47,635 nt of DNA, from assembly GCA_050288705.1 (NCBI GenBank), contig JBNKEI010000205.1, positions 1-47,635 on the forward strand. The letters run 5' to 3'. The notes beneath the pieces are model-generated. The model was given only the letters and a program-made list of their open reading frames with translations, ran no database searches and was not told the DNA's origin. Shown here one piece after another: positions 12,401 through 20,518 of the stretch. Made by a program: the position numbers and the translations under genes. Source of the DNA: JBNKEI01 sp050288705. GTDB taxonomy: Bacteria > Myxococcota > Myxococcia > Myxococcales > UBA5297. Every line of letters begins with the position of its first letter. Within the stretch, counting starts at the first letter, position 1.

Positions 12401-15400
12401 CTGGTAGTCATGCGCAATTGAGCATCAGTCGGCGCCAAGTAAAAAGCGCGCACCAAAGTCTCAAATGCTAGTGATGGATTGCGAAGATTATGTGCATGAA
12501 CCTGTGCTTCTTTCCTAAGCAATGCCACTTTTTGTGAAGCCTCCTCGGAAGTTTCTATGAGAATTTCCAAGGCATGAATTAACTTTCTATATTCTTTAGA
12601 AGACTCATAAATAGGTACCAAAGCCTGAGCCGCTGCTTGGCGAATTTCGTATACCTGCAGCATTTTTTCTAGAGAAGAAATGGCTTCAATATCTCCTGGT
12701 TTTTCCGCTAATATTGCTGAGCAATGAGCAATTGCTTGCAAGCGATCGTTAGGATAATTTCCAAGCAATTTGGATAATTGCGAACGAACTCGATGAACCC
12801 ATTGGGTGTCTTTTGCCTTTTCAGCAAATTGCAGCTCACGAGTCAACGCTGATTCTTGTCCTGCCGAGTCTTTTGCTTTTTCGTATAACTCCGCGAGGTA
12901 TACCAGCAGCTCAATATTTTCTCCCAATGCCAAGGCATTTTCTATGCTAGCTGCTGCCTCAGCCCATCTTTCTTGACGCTCCAATGTTTTTGAAAGACTA
13001 ATCCATAAAGGCGTTTTATCCTTGGTCTCCTTTTCAATAAGAATTCTTAGTGCTTTTTCACAAACCACCAAATTGTCGGTCTGCTGAGCTAGATCGTATA
13101 ACGAATGCGCGACATCGGCACAGCAGTCTGGATACTCCAACGCATTCTCAAATGCTTGTATAGCCAGATCGGTTTCATTTCCTGCGCGAGCCAGTTGCGA
13201 TGCGCGCAACAATAGCTCTAGAGCAAGTGACGATTCAACTCCCCTAGCAACCTCTATAAACAACAAGGAAATACGCTCAAAGTAGGACAGTTCCGCGGAA
13301 AGCTGTTCTAACTGCTCACGAATTTTATGGTCACTAGGATCAAGCCTGAAAGCCATTTCCAGCCAATCCCAGGCAGACTGTGAATTAGCAAATTTTTCCT
13401 GAAGAATAGATGACATTTTTTCCATATAGTGAATGCGCTTTCTAACATCGTCGGTGCCATAAATAAGCAATTCTAGGGCCTGGACAGCTCGCCCGAAATC
13501 GCCAGATTCCAAAAGAAAAGGAAAACAAACTTCCGCTATGCGTTTAGTAGCAACCCCATATGCGGCAATACGTTCTAATGCGACATAAAACTCGGGCCTA
13601 GGGTTTTGCTGAATTAACTCTAGATAGATATCTGCAGCTTCTTCCTTACGACCAAGGCGCTCATTTAAAACCTGAGCCCAACGCGATCGCCATTCAACTT
13701 TTTCTTCCGAATGGCTCGCTAAACAGGCCATTCTGGCGGTGACCTCAGCTACTTCCTCCCACTTCTCAATAGCTGCGCAAGCAGCGCCGAAGCGCTTTAT
13801 TACCCCTACGTCGTCAGGATCAATTTCCAACATCTGGCGATACAATACTCGGGCTGTCCAGGGATCGCTGCCCTGCTGTTCTAAGCCTGACGCCATTTGC
13901 CAAAGAAGATACCGTTTTTCCAAACCTTGTTCGGACGTATCGGAAGACTGCTTCAGTTTTTGTTTAATCTCTTGAATTTGTTCATCTCTCTGGCCGACTC
14001 TGACCGAAAGCATTTCAATCGCGGAAATAGCTTGCGCATCTTCGGGTTGGAGCAGAAGTAACCGCTTCCATCTGAGTAGGGATTCCTGCACGTCTCCCAA
14101 CAATGCATCGAGAATTTGTGCTGCTCGACGCACCAGGGGAATTGCCCCTTCTACGGAAGTTGATTGTGCGGCAACGTCGTAGATCCTAACTACCTCCTTC
14201 CACAAAGCCCCCTGAGCAGCATGTTTCTCAATATTTTTACGAATGTCCTCCAGCATGGGATTCAGTATTAACGCACGGGAAAGGGCTCGAACAGACTCTC
14301 CCCAACGTTCAAGACGATCGGCATATATTTGGGAAATCTTTTGCAGCTTGGCAATTTTGACTGCTCGTTCGGCCGGATCTGTGGTCGAGAGAAAAGATAT
14401 TTCCCGTTCCAGAACGCCAACTAGCTTGTGGGCATCCCCTGACTTTTCGTAAAGCGAAACCAAGCGTCTTATTGCATCCTCGCAGCACGGATCTATTTGC
14501 AGCGCTTCTTCTAGCGACTTCTGTGCCTTGCGGGTTTCTCCCAGTTCCTTGGCATACAAATCGGCGAGAAAAATTAGAATATTAACCCCTTCCCAACGGT
14601 CTTGCAGTCTAACCCGAAAGCGCTCGAGCAAATCGGCAGCTTGGGAAAAATTAGACTTTTGTAGCAATAATTCTAGGCCCATTCCCACAATTTCTTTGTT
14701 CGCAGGGTCAAGCCGAGCAGCCGGAAGCAGAATCTCAAGAGCCGAGGATTCATCTCCCCAGCAATTTATTTGCAATTTTGCCTGGCGTAATTTTACTTCA
14801 GCCCTGGCCTGGCGATCGTGAGTTTTGGAGGCCAATTCTTCGTATACAGGAATTAACTCGCCAAGCTCGCCTGAGTCTTCTCCTATCTTTTCTAAGGCAT
14901 CCAACGCCGGCAAAAAACCAGGACAAATGCGAAGTATTCCTAGCAAATAGTCCTGGGCTTCGTTTTTTGAATCAGCACGATTTTCGCTGGTGCACCCAAG
15001 AGCAAACATAACTATTTCACTAAGTTGCTTGCGATTAGTCTTGGAATTGATCAACCAAGAAAATTCCAATTTCCCCTGTTTTTTTACTATTTGCGAATTA
15101 TTATTGAATTCATGTAAAAGAATTTCGGCAGCTTTATTCTGGGGATTCACCCGCAATGCCCCTCTTGTTGCCCGAATAGCAGTAGAAAACTCAGAGGGAA
15201 TTCGCTGAACATTTTTTGAAATTTCTAGATAAAAACTATCGAGACCAGAACCCCCAAATTTTGCTTCAATTTCCTCGATTAAAGCTAACCCCCTTGACCA
15301 TCGCTCTAAACCAAACAAGCAGAAAAGCAGGCCATCGTATGCCTGGCGACAATCAGGTTTGCACCTGATGGCTCGGTAATACGCAATAGAAGCTTCCGGT

Positions 15401-15945
15401 ATTTTACCCACTCGCCGATAGATCCCACCCAAATCCAAATAAACTAAGCATTTACCTTCGGATGGCATTTGCATCGCCTGGCGCTCTAAATAATATGCCA
15501 CTCCGCTTAGGTCTTCTCTCAGTTCATAAAGCTTTTGCAAACCTCGCCAAGCATCCCAGTTACTCTTCTGGGCAATCATCGCTCTTTGATAAAACTCTTT
15601 GGCCTTGTCCGCATTACCTAGGTGAGTAATAGCTACATTTCCGCAATACGTCAAAAGAGCGGAAACCACCGAAGAATCTGGAAAAAAGTGAACATGCTCT
15701 TCGCAAATAGCCAGCAGTTCACTCCATCGGTGTTCTTTGGCAAGAGCGTCTTCTAAGTCACTATATTGCTTCTCACTATCGGCAATTTTAAAACCCCTAT
15801 TTTCCGCTCGCGGCAGGCAAGGCCAGCCCTCGCTCCATTCGAGGCTATCTTCGCCCCGTTCCCGTCGTCCACATTGGGAGGCGGATTTTGAAATTGGCTC
15901 ATTACTTTTTTGCTTTTCACCAATCTCTTGCACGGCCAATCCCAT
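3433..15945 (-). CDS. gltI: GltI/AgmK-like giant TPR protein
   Basis: 4170 residues, one uninterrupted frame over 12.5 kb. After about 60 non-repetitive residues almost the whole chain is helical TPR/HAT-type repeat. Phrases such as YRRILEIDP, LERLYE and VLAKEI recur about every 70-80 residues, giving roughly fifty double-repeat units by eye. The last 350 residues or so are not TPR and look like a separate conserved helical domain. There is no signal peptide or membrane helix, so a cytoplasmic location is expected, in keeping with GltI (AgmK) acting with GltJ and AglZ on the inner face in M. xanthus. Length is in the range of AgmK, which I recall as nearly 4000 residues. The ATG at 15945 has no convincing Shine-Dalgarno sequence, so the start is less certain than the identity. 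The gene lies 80 bases downstream of gltH. Confidence 0.85.
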   Translation of the reverse strand: MGLAVQEIGEKQKSNEPISKSASQCGRRERGEDSLEWSEGWPCLPRAENRGFKIADSEKQYSDLEDALAKEHRWSELLAICEEHVHFFPDSSVVSALLTYCGNVAITHLGNADKAKEFYQRAMIAQKSNWDAWRGLQKLYELREDLSGVAYYLERQAMQMPSEGKCLVYLDLGGIYRRVGKIPEASIAYYRAIRCKPDCRQAYDGLLFCLFGLERWSRGLALIEEIEAKFGGSGLDSFYLEISKNVQRIPSEFSTAIRATRGALRVNPQNKAAEILLHEFNNNSQIVKKQGKLEFSWLINSKTNRKQLSEIVMFALGCTSENRADSKNEAQDYLLGILRICPGFLPALDALEKIGEDSGELGELIPVYEELASKTHDRQARAEVKLRQAKLQINCWGDESSALEILLPAARLDPANKEIVGMGLELLLQKSNFSQAADLLERFRVRLQDRWEGVNILIFLADLYAKELGETRKAQKSLEEALQIDPCCEDAIRRLVSLYEKSGDAHKLVGVLEREISFLSTTDPAERAVKIAKLQKISQIYADRLERWGESVRALSRALILNPMLEDIRKNIEKHAAQGALWKEVVRIYDVAAQSTSVEGAIPLVRRAAQILDALLGDVQESLLRWKRLLLLQPEDAQAISAIEMLSVRVGQRDEQIQEIKQKLKQSSDTSEQGLEKRYLLWQMASGLEQQGSDPWTARVLYRQMLEIDPDDVGVIKRFGAACAAIEKWEEVAEVTARMACLASHSEEKVEWRSRWAQVLNERLGRKEEAADIYLELIQQNPRPEFYVALERIAAYGVATKRIAEVCFPFLLESGDFGRAVQALELLIYGTDDVRKRIHYMEKMSSILQEKFANSQSAWDWLEMAFRLDPSDHKIREQLEQLSAELSYFERISLLFIEVARGVESSLALELLLRASQLARAGNETDLAIQAFENALEYPDCCADVAHSLYDLAQQTDNLVVCEKALRILIEKETKDKTPLWISLSKTLERQERWAEAAASIENALALGENIELLVYLAELYEKAKDSAGQESALTRELQFAEKAKDTQWVHRVRSQLSKLLGNYPNDRLQAIAHCSAILAEKPGDIEAISSLEKMLQVYEIRQAAAQALVPIYESSKEYRKLIHALEILIETSEEASQKVALLRKEAQVHAHNLRNPSLAFETLVRAFYLAPTDAQLRMTTRKAAEEAGSQFDVYAKVLAKVGELVQGPPAIPILRELSEICEKKIGKPKEAISCLYQILEIDTDSIDGLRGLYRLLHQEKNWEELADICQKLTQVVYEDQERAELLQEAGNLWEFKLGKLEKAAECWRMLWESDVKDLRVLQALERLYEKLGWEKELASVWEFRIQLEGNTPSGREAAFNLAELKRGTLQDQQAALALYDFVLSGDAEHNGVLVSLEEWALAGDQGSLDAAKRIEPYLERLGKHQTRIAWRESILGKVGGGQAAQLTLEICNIYESSLGRPELAFIAACRAYAEGIDRQQLGPEIERLAQVAQHQEELADFYEKIAESSFPGDADGLLSLRRAAHLRAQQGEIERAIGLWRDVLNESPNDREALDALARLLEGGVASAEELAEIYQRQAASETESEKRIELLFRVFQAKNELGNEQEIISIARELITLSPKQQDILEMLNNVLSRLGKNQERADVLRLLSETSDDNQYRHELGLERAAILEKEGQVELAVAAYGAILEQAPQESLAVAGLERLILLPEGRSQAAAILESEYRSRNEESRLVDILDIRASYLQPPERIAVLREIARIRYSQGEKSLALAALIGCFHDDPGSEACRNELERLASETGEYAQLAAAYEDELERNHHPEIRQILWRQLGSLYADCLGDLKRAASAWEEALLLAPPEESILVNLAQAYRRLSNKPQLEVIIRQQIQLTGDQERKRELWAELGWLLEDELSQPANAILAWQEVLRHDENNAQAIEKLSRLYSELGQWQDLSVLLGARITETEASHQQEESLDLRVQLGRLRFHHLEDPQGAFTLFKDVLAKRPGHGGALMGLEEMAKKENALKKEAAMALEPIFAQGGDYASLVNVLKEQAECAQGQEKAAILRKIAVVYGERLASADMAFVYASRALESAPDELESLEMALQYAHLASTEQDLAELLESVVDRASSFDVRVILQRTLARLFIGSKDPDSELCIGAYRKLLEMAPCDPEAVEKLSFLWSQKGQWSQALEMVRLQLASCQDADQRLVLLKRLGELQYEKLNDRHGAMVTYRRILEVDEYDYDALQRLDVLCEVEERWVELADVLAKEIALFAKDGRTQEEMECKTRLAFVREERLLDRSGAISLYGEILQQQPQHPEIIPRLENMVSRNLVSEEAIELLHQAYYAAGDFGKLCAMLEERSAQTAEVHLRKKYFLELARIREQHLQRPELAFLDLCKAFREDPCDRELRAILEKTAEQAESEEELAGFYEEELPRLDGVDAAEVCYKLGHLYELPGLHDSERAIGFYEKSRVFDPSNSKKILHALDRLYKESQNWSQLLEVLSDLVNFAEDVNEKTSLLFRLGQMAEEKCSPPMLDRAARAYEHIIELDSNYIPALRALERLWENAQRYEQLFTVLEMQRNVLSGLEKEHLLLRMANIADQKLHNSALAMKLYQEVIAENPRSEAAHTALENLLENSQQNEQFAKFLQKRLSVTVDPREIVRLTEKLGRVFLALNRHQEAIGAFQAALERDPRHKRALDSLRALYEQYSPSDELVSILRRLIMLQDNAESAKKIRLRLAQVLAALGRREEAIEAARRVLDIEPHIYDELVTVEELFRKLGSAADLLRAMEPRWELCRKSGDIAGAISVLYAMVDVQVSLGRRELSAPILERILEMAPGEQMAFGLLREIYSSQSDWRRYESTCERFLPNIQDSQEKVEILRDLAQVREKKLGNKELSFLSYCRAFSEDPTNELIQEEILRLAEETGSYEELAEVLENIIDSLEKGELSARLLLLLAKIQDGKLDEPEIAEATLRNVLEFDPANRMALEALTNMFAKRGLDRDYVQSLEQMCEVARTIEERKAILKEIAQIHDARLNEPGDAIATLQRILELEPDRETFRTLVDLAKREKNWSLAVEVLVRAREFETDHQKRSEYQIEVAEIYEREIQDEEAAVASYRIALDFCPESPNAFSALERIYTKLDRLAELLAVYEARLRYADTAERIRILFSAATIWEDRYQNFENADLSLESLLNIDPSNLQAIKRLERLRKLDAEVKRPQYNRWEDYLRVIEQHLRLKPSLPEQVELLVESGRVCDRELRAADRAVQLFHQALELDPQSCKAVHELGWLYERSGNWPIALEMLRREADLLGSTKEAVEILHRIGRIHEEVLGELDSAVNFYKRALEINPGYLPSIQRLKKIMEACKDWDNYLHMLIQEANYTLEIEERAVAWLAVARFYQESKEDPESAKKYYQEVLKVVPDSIEAAQPLAEICVSSGEWVAAEKMLDIIIQKQSEAIKKDSALSFELSRQLYRLGYVCEKLKKLERALGAYERAYQLDSTYLPSAEGYGNLLVASNRYSEALTIYQAIIIHHCKDLTDLEVVEYYWQVGDLFRKLSSAERAQKEFDKALAIDSCHEPSLRAQMEICELLGQWEKAYEWRARLVSMVDDSSRFELLVGLQKVAKENLGDSFRAIDAGVEALKIRPDAIEVLRNLLVLYQETRQANKAVECLEKILKLPTVLADQNKAKTLWCLLGETYQNNLRDISRAVDAFNNALDIDYTCKGAFQAIESMLVSTKQWGELEKNLIRMIQRIPKTEKTLSARMALWKILGDFYVRVKKDHHAAKTALQIVLKGQPEDGVTLEKYAELVTQELGKEEEAIAAWRNVLLFSSNPRKAVQNLVALFSRTKNYDAAYVSAQVSAHLIGEAGPDEIVVLSKLQPYVRRIEETGVVFTERMWDLVYHFKVRKAMAEILALLYEKLGNQWAKKNALATVEIKSDRIDIKSSLETAVQSFARVSKMLDVESTQLYSPYLAAVRARRKRKISSGTIPDAESLLEVLHTHPVSIKAGGKLFGEERQKDLLFILARALTFCRPEFALAKMMPADRLEAVFQAAVLLGAPNFKATAAPSAIELEKRALLRLEPQFLTALKTLGRQYAPTATSSDVRDFLEGAEHTADRLGVLMCSDLEIVRQAFDEKLAFSNLPFRARLRDLMLFCISPQYAELRKALGLTIEVQLETGT

Positions 15946-16025
15946 CAGTCTGGGAGGAATACTTCTAGGGCCAAACTAAACACTTCCAACAAGAGAAAAA
16001 ACTATAGTGACCCAAAATTACGCAA

Positions 16026-16646
16026 TTAGAAGGTGTAGCGCAGCAAGGGGCTGATCATAATACCCGATCCCAAGTAGGAAAAACCTCTTACATAATCGGT
16101 TTGGATTCCTATAGAAAAATGTCTCAAGTGGGTATAATATTCAATTCCCATGCCGGCCAGAACAACCGCATCATTAGCCGGATAAAACCCCTTAGGACTT
16201 AGTAGAGCATACCCTCCTCCGAGGCGAGCAGTAATGAAAAAACGTTTAATGCCATTAGAATCCGCCTGTTTGAATAGGTTGGCTTTGACAATGCCGCCCA
16301 TCAAAAAACTAGAAAAATCACCCTTCGTGCTATGTTTTCCAGAACTCACGAAATCACTAGGAGTATCAGTTTGAGCACTTATTAAAAGCGCTCCTACCGA
16401 AATAAACTCACTGATGTCGGTTCCCACCGAAAGACCCATGCTTCTTCCCGGAGAAAATCCCGAACCAGATTTAGCTTTAGGAGAAAACAGAAATAAACCA
16501 CCAAACTCTATGCTAGTGTAAATTCCTTGCTCAACCTCACTATATTGCATTCTCGGCCGGTCACCATTAGCAGTAGATCCCGGCACATTAGTCTGCGCCC
16601 ATAATACCGAGGGAAGCATTGAAACCAAAACTAATAGAGTTCGCAT
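16026..16646 (-). CDS. gltH: GltH-like outer-membrane beta-barrel protein
   Basis: 206 residues from the ATG at 16646; a TTG four codons upstream is the alternative. A signal peptide (TLLVLVSMLPSVLWAQ) is followed by alternating polar and hydrophobic strands with frequent Gly and aromatic residues and a chain ending in RYTF, the terminal Phe typical of outer-membrane barrels. Sequence alone would only support a small outer-membrane barrel. Its position between the FHA/TonB-tail gene and the giant TPR gene makes it the counterpart of GltH, one of the outer-membrane elements of the M. xanthus gliding complex. The gap to gltG upstream is about 35 bases, so it is probably in the same transcript. 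Confidence 0.75.
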   Translation of the reverse strand: MRTLLVLVSMLPSVLWAQTNVPGSTANGDRPRMQYSEVEQGIYTSIEFGGLFLFSPKAKSGSGFSPGRSMGLSVGTDISEFISVGALLISAQTDTPSDFVSSGKHSTKGDFSSFLMGGIVKANLFKQADSNGIKRFFITARLGGGYALLSPKGFYPANDAVVLAGMGIEYYTHLRHFSIGIQTDYVRGFSYLGSGIMISPLLRYTF

Positions 16647-16681
16647 ATTGACGCCCAATTGGTGAAAAAAGAACTAGCGGA

Positions 16682-18676
16682 TTATTCTCCCGCCTGCTTA
16701 AGAACGAATGGATAAGTGACCATCACCGAACCTCCACCCTTTGGGCTAGGAAATTTCCAACTTCTTACGCGTGAAACAATACACTCGCAAACCCTTGCAT
16801 CGGTCAGGGTAGACCCTGGCGCAACGCTCGCGGTTTGAACATCACCACTAGGCAAAATCAAGAAACGAACCGCCACTTTGCCTGATAATTCCGGCTTGGT
16901 CTGCAGTTGGCTTTCATAGCAGTACTTGATCTGAGCGATGTTACGACGAATCACTCTACGAATTGCTTCTTTGTCCAGCGACCCGGTAATCATTGCATCA
17001 TCGCTTTCGATACCAACCTCGGCCCGCTTCTTGCCACCGAGAGTTCCCACGCCCGACCCGTAAAGTGAATTCCCTCCCCCTCTTCCTTTAGTACTTATAC
17101 CGCTTATTCCAATAGTATTTCCTACGCCTCCTCCTCCAAAACCACTTCCCCGCAATCCCATCCCCCCGATTCCGCCTGATTCGCCTACGCGAGAACCAAA
17201 CATGTTACCAACGGCTCCTTTAATATCACCGCCTAAACCGCCAGGAGTAAAGATAGTAGAAATGCCGCCGCCTGGTCCCCTGCCCAGAATACGAAGCAGC
17301 CCGCTATTGCTTACCAAATCTTTCGCATCGATGTTGATAGCTTTAGGAGCGCTACGATTGCTTTTACTCACAGGAGCGTTTTTTTTACCCATCTGCCCCT
17401 CTCCGCCCTTGTGTTTAGTAGCTGCCTCGCCAGCTTGGACACTCTTAACCGCGGACAGGTTGTCCACTAAAGCATTTCGGCGAACTTTCTCAACCTCCTT
17501 GATCAGTACCTTGGCAAAGGCCAATCTATTGGAAGTCAGATCATCGGCGATGATATCTGCCTCGCTTCGAGTAATTGCACTTACCAGAAATACTCCTCCG
17601 ATAAAGGCCAGAAGCAAAAACAAATTCAAAAACATATAGTCAATTGATTCTGCAATGGGCACTGCAACTCGCTTGGGCGGAACTGTAAATGCGAATTCCG
17701 CTCTAATGCCGCCTCCCAAATTAACCCACGCAAAATCATTGGGACTCAAATCAGTCTGGTAAGCCATCTTTCTGGACTTCCCCTGACGGTCTATCTCGCC
17801 ACTCATCTGGGGCCCAAGCTGAATAGAGAATACTCCATTTGATGGAGCAACAATTTGATGCTCGACCTTGCCTATTAATTCAGGATCGAGATTAAAATCG
17901 CAGCGGCTGGTAGCTCCAACGTAGACTGGTTGGGGACTTTCATATTGCGATAAGCCAAGAATCTGATCCCCCCATATATAGCGTATCTGCAGCCCAATCC
18001 CTTTCGATTCCGCCACAAAACGCGGTGAAGGCTTTCGAACCACATAGGAATCGAAGGGTTTTTCGCGAAAACGAAGAATGCGACTATGTCCAATGTCCTC
18101 GATCTCGTCCACCATTGTTTCAGGAGAGAGCTGAACGCGCTGCAAACCTTCTGCTTTTGTCACATCCTCAATTATTGCAGGACCAGAATAGGAAAAAGCT
18201 CCATCAACTCTCTCTCCTAAAGAATTTGCCCCCATGGAATCAACAGGCTGTTCCTCAAGCTGAGAATGTAAAACTGGAATAGCTGCATCCGAACCAGCAT
18301 AGCTTTTCAGCTCAACCGGAGAATTCCCGGATGTCATCGAACTGGTTTGAGAAACCAGTGGTTCGGCGTGTGCCGCAGCTATGGGCCCCACCAAAATCCG
18401 TGTGCCACCAATACGTATTTCATCTCCAAATTGGACTGTTCCCTTGTTTATTCGCTTCCCGTTGATATAGGTGCCCTCCATACTCCCCATGTCCACAATG
18501 GAAAGCTTTCCATCTTCTTCCGCGCTAAGAACGGCATGAATACGCGACGCTCTTTCGTCGTCTAGACATAAATGGGCGGTCGAAAGGCGGCCGATTTTGA
18601 TCATATCACGCTCAAAATCGCGGGTAGCAATTAGCTCCTCGCCTTTGTAGACCTTCAGCCGCAATGGGACGGCCAT
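16682..18676 (-). CDS. gltG: GltG/PglI-like FHA and TonB-like-tail protein
   Basis: 664 residues. I place the start at the ATG at 18676 because AGGAGG lies just upstream (18681-18686) and the FHA fold begins directly after it; a GTG 21 codons upstream would add an unconvincing extension. The FHA domain at about 25-95 keeps the phosphopeptide-binding signature (IGR, then SRIH, then a GTYING segment). Next come a second beta-rich region, one membrane helix at about 345-369, a basic linker, a glycine-rich stretch at about 450-550 (FGGGGVGNT) and an AgmX/PglI C-terminal domain at about 565-664 with the IKYCYE and CECI cysteines and the WKFPSP motif. This is the architecture of M. xanthus GltG (PglI), an inner-membrane protein with a cytoplasmic phosphothreonine reader and a periplasmic TonB-like tail thought to contact the outer-membrane side of the machine. 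Confidence 0.88.
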   Translation of the reverse strand: MAVPLRLKVYKGEELIATRDFERDMIKIGRLSTAHLCLDDERASRIHAVLSAEEDGKLSIVDMGSMEGTYINGKRINKGTVQFGDEIRIGGTRILVGPIAAAHAEPLVSQTSSMTSGNSPVELKSYAGSDAAIPVLHSQLEEQPVDSMGANSLGERVDGAFSYSGPAIIEDVTKAEGLQRVQLSPETMVDEIEDIGHSRILRFREKPFDSYVVRKPSPRFVAESKGIGLQIRYIWGDQILGLSQYESPQPVYVGATSRCDFNLDPELIGKVEHQIVAPSNGVFSIQLGPQMSGEIDRQGKSRKMAYQTDLSPNDFAWVNLGGGIRAEFAFTVPPKRVAVPIAESIDYMFLNLFLLLAFIGGVFLVSAITRSEADIIADDLTSNRLAFAKVLIKEVEKVRRNALVDNLSAVKSVQAGEAATKHKGGEGQMGKKNAPVSKSNRSAPKAINIDAKDLVSNSGLLRILGRGPGGGISTIFTPGGLGGDIKGAVGNMFGSRVGESGGIGGMGLRGSGFGGGGVGNTIGISGISTKGRGGGNSLYGSGVGTLGGKKRAEVGIESDDAMITGSLDKEAIRRVIRRNIAQIKYCYESQLQTKPELSGKVAVRFLILPSGDVQTASVAPGSTLTDARVCECIVSRVRSWKFPSPKGGGSVMVTYPFVLKQAGE

Positions 18677-18764
18677 GAAGCCTCCTGAGGACAATCCAAC
18701 CAAACTCAGTAGCGCCCTGTCCTTCAATGGCGCCACCACTTCCTATTCTATTTACCAACGAACT

Positions 18765-19013
18765 TTATAAATCGCTTACCGATTGCAAAACCTTGTCCTT
18801 GAACTCCTCGCGAATACGGATGAGGTTGGTATGCTCAACTTTCTTTCGCGCTTCGACATATTCCCCATCTGGTTGCGTCAAATCTCCTTGAATGGTGTCA
18901 TCTTCAAAATCAATGACTCTAGGCGCTGATTCCTTAGTTTTTCCACTAGGCTGCCCACTATACCCTACAACTGGGATCAGCAGTAGAAGTGCCATCGATA
19001 GAATGCGCAACAT
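18765..19013 (-). CDS. gltF: GltF-like small exported gliding protein
   Basis: 82 residues with an N-terminal signal sequence (LSMALLLLIPVVGYSG) and a short acidic then basic mature part containing DFEDDTIQGDL and a helical RIREEFKDKVLQ end. GGGAG about ten bases before the ATG supports the start. It lies between gltE and gltG exactly where GltF sits in M. xanthus; I believe the M. xanthus protein is also called CglF. The mature protein has no recognisable enzyme domain and probably serves as a small periplasmic partner of the complex. The position and the size carry most of the evidence. Confidence 0.75.
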   Translation of the reverse strand: MLRILSMALLLLIPVVGYSGQPSGKTKESAPRVIDFEDDTIQGDLTQPDGEYVEARKKVEHTNLIRIREEFKDKVLQSVSDL

Positions 19014-19083
19014 TTCACAACTCCCTTATGCTAGACCTCTACCGTATCACACAATAACTTGCGGAGATTAGACACCATACTCC

Positions 19084-20493
19084 TTATTGCAAAGGATCTG
19101 CTGGCTCGTCGATTTGGTCGTAACGAGACGAATTGGGTAAGTTTTGGCCGTCTACTGGACTTTTTTTACTGCCGTTGGGTTTTGTATCTGAGGATTTTGT
19201 ATCTAACTTTTTGTCGGACTCTTTTGGGGACCCCGAGGCCTCTTTTGAGGGCAGTTCAGTTTTAGCACGGGCATTAACACCATCATTGCCTTGCTGGTTC
19301 TTTTTCTTTTCGACCTGCTGCTCCATAGATTTCAATTCTGCTAACTGCCTGAGCATCATTTCACATTGCTTCATATTTTCATACACTGGATGATCAGCAG
19401 CTACAGCATTTTTTGATTGAGAAATAAACTTCTGATAGTACTCCAGCGCTCTTTCCGGAACATTTTTGTCTTTGTGAAGAATGGTAGCAAGGTAATACTT
19501 TGGTTCCGGAATCTCTGGATAGGTTTTGACAAGCGCATCAAATTCCGACATAGCCTTGTCAACTTGTCCCAACCCCCGGTAGGCAAGCCCAAGATTAATT
19601 CTCGCCCCCACATTTTTAGGCTCAATTTCGACAATCTTTCGATATTGCTCTACCACATTTACCCAGGCATTATGGCCAGCTTGAACTCTGGCAAGCTCCA
19701 CTCTCGCAGGAAGAAAGTCATTATTCTCCTTAATGGCCCTAACAAACTGGATCACTGCTATCTCTTCGTGACCTTCTTTCAATGCAATCTGGCCCAGCAC
19801 CAAGAAAAATTCTGGATCTGGCGATATCTTGGAACCTCGTAATGCCACCAGTCTAGACATTGGGAGATTATTTCGTTCAAAATACACCCTCATCAACACC
19901 TTGTACGCCACAAGACTCTGAGGAGCGCGTATTAACGCTTCCCGAGCAAAGTACAAAGCGCGATTAAAATCGCCAGTCCGCCGGTAGATCTCCGCCATAT
20001 ACCCACGCAGGGAGCTATCATCTGGGAAAAACTGGATGGCATTTTGATAAAGCGCCAGCGCATCTGCAAGCTTACCCTCTCTTTCATAAAGGGCAGCAAG
20101 ATTCTCTGTAGCTTGTTTCAATGATGGTTTTATTGCCAACGCCTTCGCATAGGAAGCCTTCGCGTCGCCCCATCGCTGTTGATTCTCATAAATCCATCCC
20201 AAATTAAAATAAGCTTCGGAAAACTTTTCTTCTTCCTCAACCACGGCAAGAAAACGCTTTTCTAATTCCTCCCAATCAATGACATTAATTTTTTTTTGCT
20301 CTTCCCAATGACTTACCGCATCTTTAAACAGCGCTTCCGAACGACGACTCAAGCCACTCACCATTCGAGATCCCTTTTGACTATCTGAAATCCCAGAATC
20401 ACGAGAAGAACCAGACCCTTGAAAACTAGCGCATGCCCAAAGCGTCATGCCTGCAAGTAGTAGCGATACACCTTGTTTTAAAATCCATTTCAT
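19084..20493 (-). CDS. gltE: GltE/AglT-like TPR lipoprotein
   Basis: 469 residues. The N-terminus is a lipoprotein signal with lipobox LWAC (Cys21 would be lipidated), so the protein should be anchored to a membrane on the periplasmic side. About eight TPR-like repeats fill residues 75-370 (for example YAKALAIKPSLKQA and YRKIVEIEPKNVGARINLG). The tail is Lys/Ser-rich and disordered. AGGTAAG about nine bases upstream supports the ATG. Lipobox, TPR array and position directly after gltD match M. xanthus GltE (AglT), which is needed for A-motility. The next gene, gltF, follows after 70 bases, and gltD ends 25 bases upstream. Confidence 0.83.
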   Translation of the reverse strand: MKWILKQGVSLLLAGMTLWACASFQGSGSSRDSGISDSQKGSRMVSGLSRRSEALFKDAVSHWEEQKKINVIDWEELEKRFLAVVEEEEKFSEAYFNLGWIYENQQRWGDAKASYAKALAIKPSLKQATENLAALYEREGKLADALALYQNAIQFFPDDSSLRGYMAEIYRRTGDFNRALYFAREALIRAPQSLVAYKVLMRVYFERNNLPMSRLVALRGSKISPDPEFFLVLGQIALKEGHEEIAVIQFVRAIKENNDFLPARVELARVQAGHNAWVNVVEQYRKIVEIEPKNVGARINLGLAYRGLGQVDKAMSEFDALVKTYPEIPEPKYYLATILHKDKNVPERALEYYQKFISQSKNAVAADHPVYENMKQCEMMLRQLAELKSMEQQVEKKKNQQGNDGVNARAKTELPSKEASGSPKESDKKLDTKSSDTKPNGSKKSPVDGQNLPNSSRYDQIDEPADPLQ

Positions 20494-20518
20494 CGAACTT
20501 ACCTGGCGCTTAGGCGCA

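Noticed and set aside
3433..15945. Possible DNA-level repeat array or CRISPR-like periodicity in the 12.5-kb TPR gene
   Set aside because: Units are degenerate at DNA level and vary in length; the periodicity is that of TPR protein repeats.
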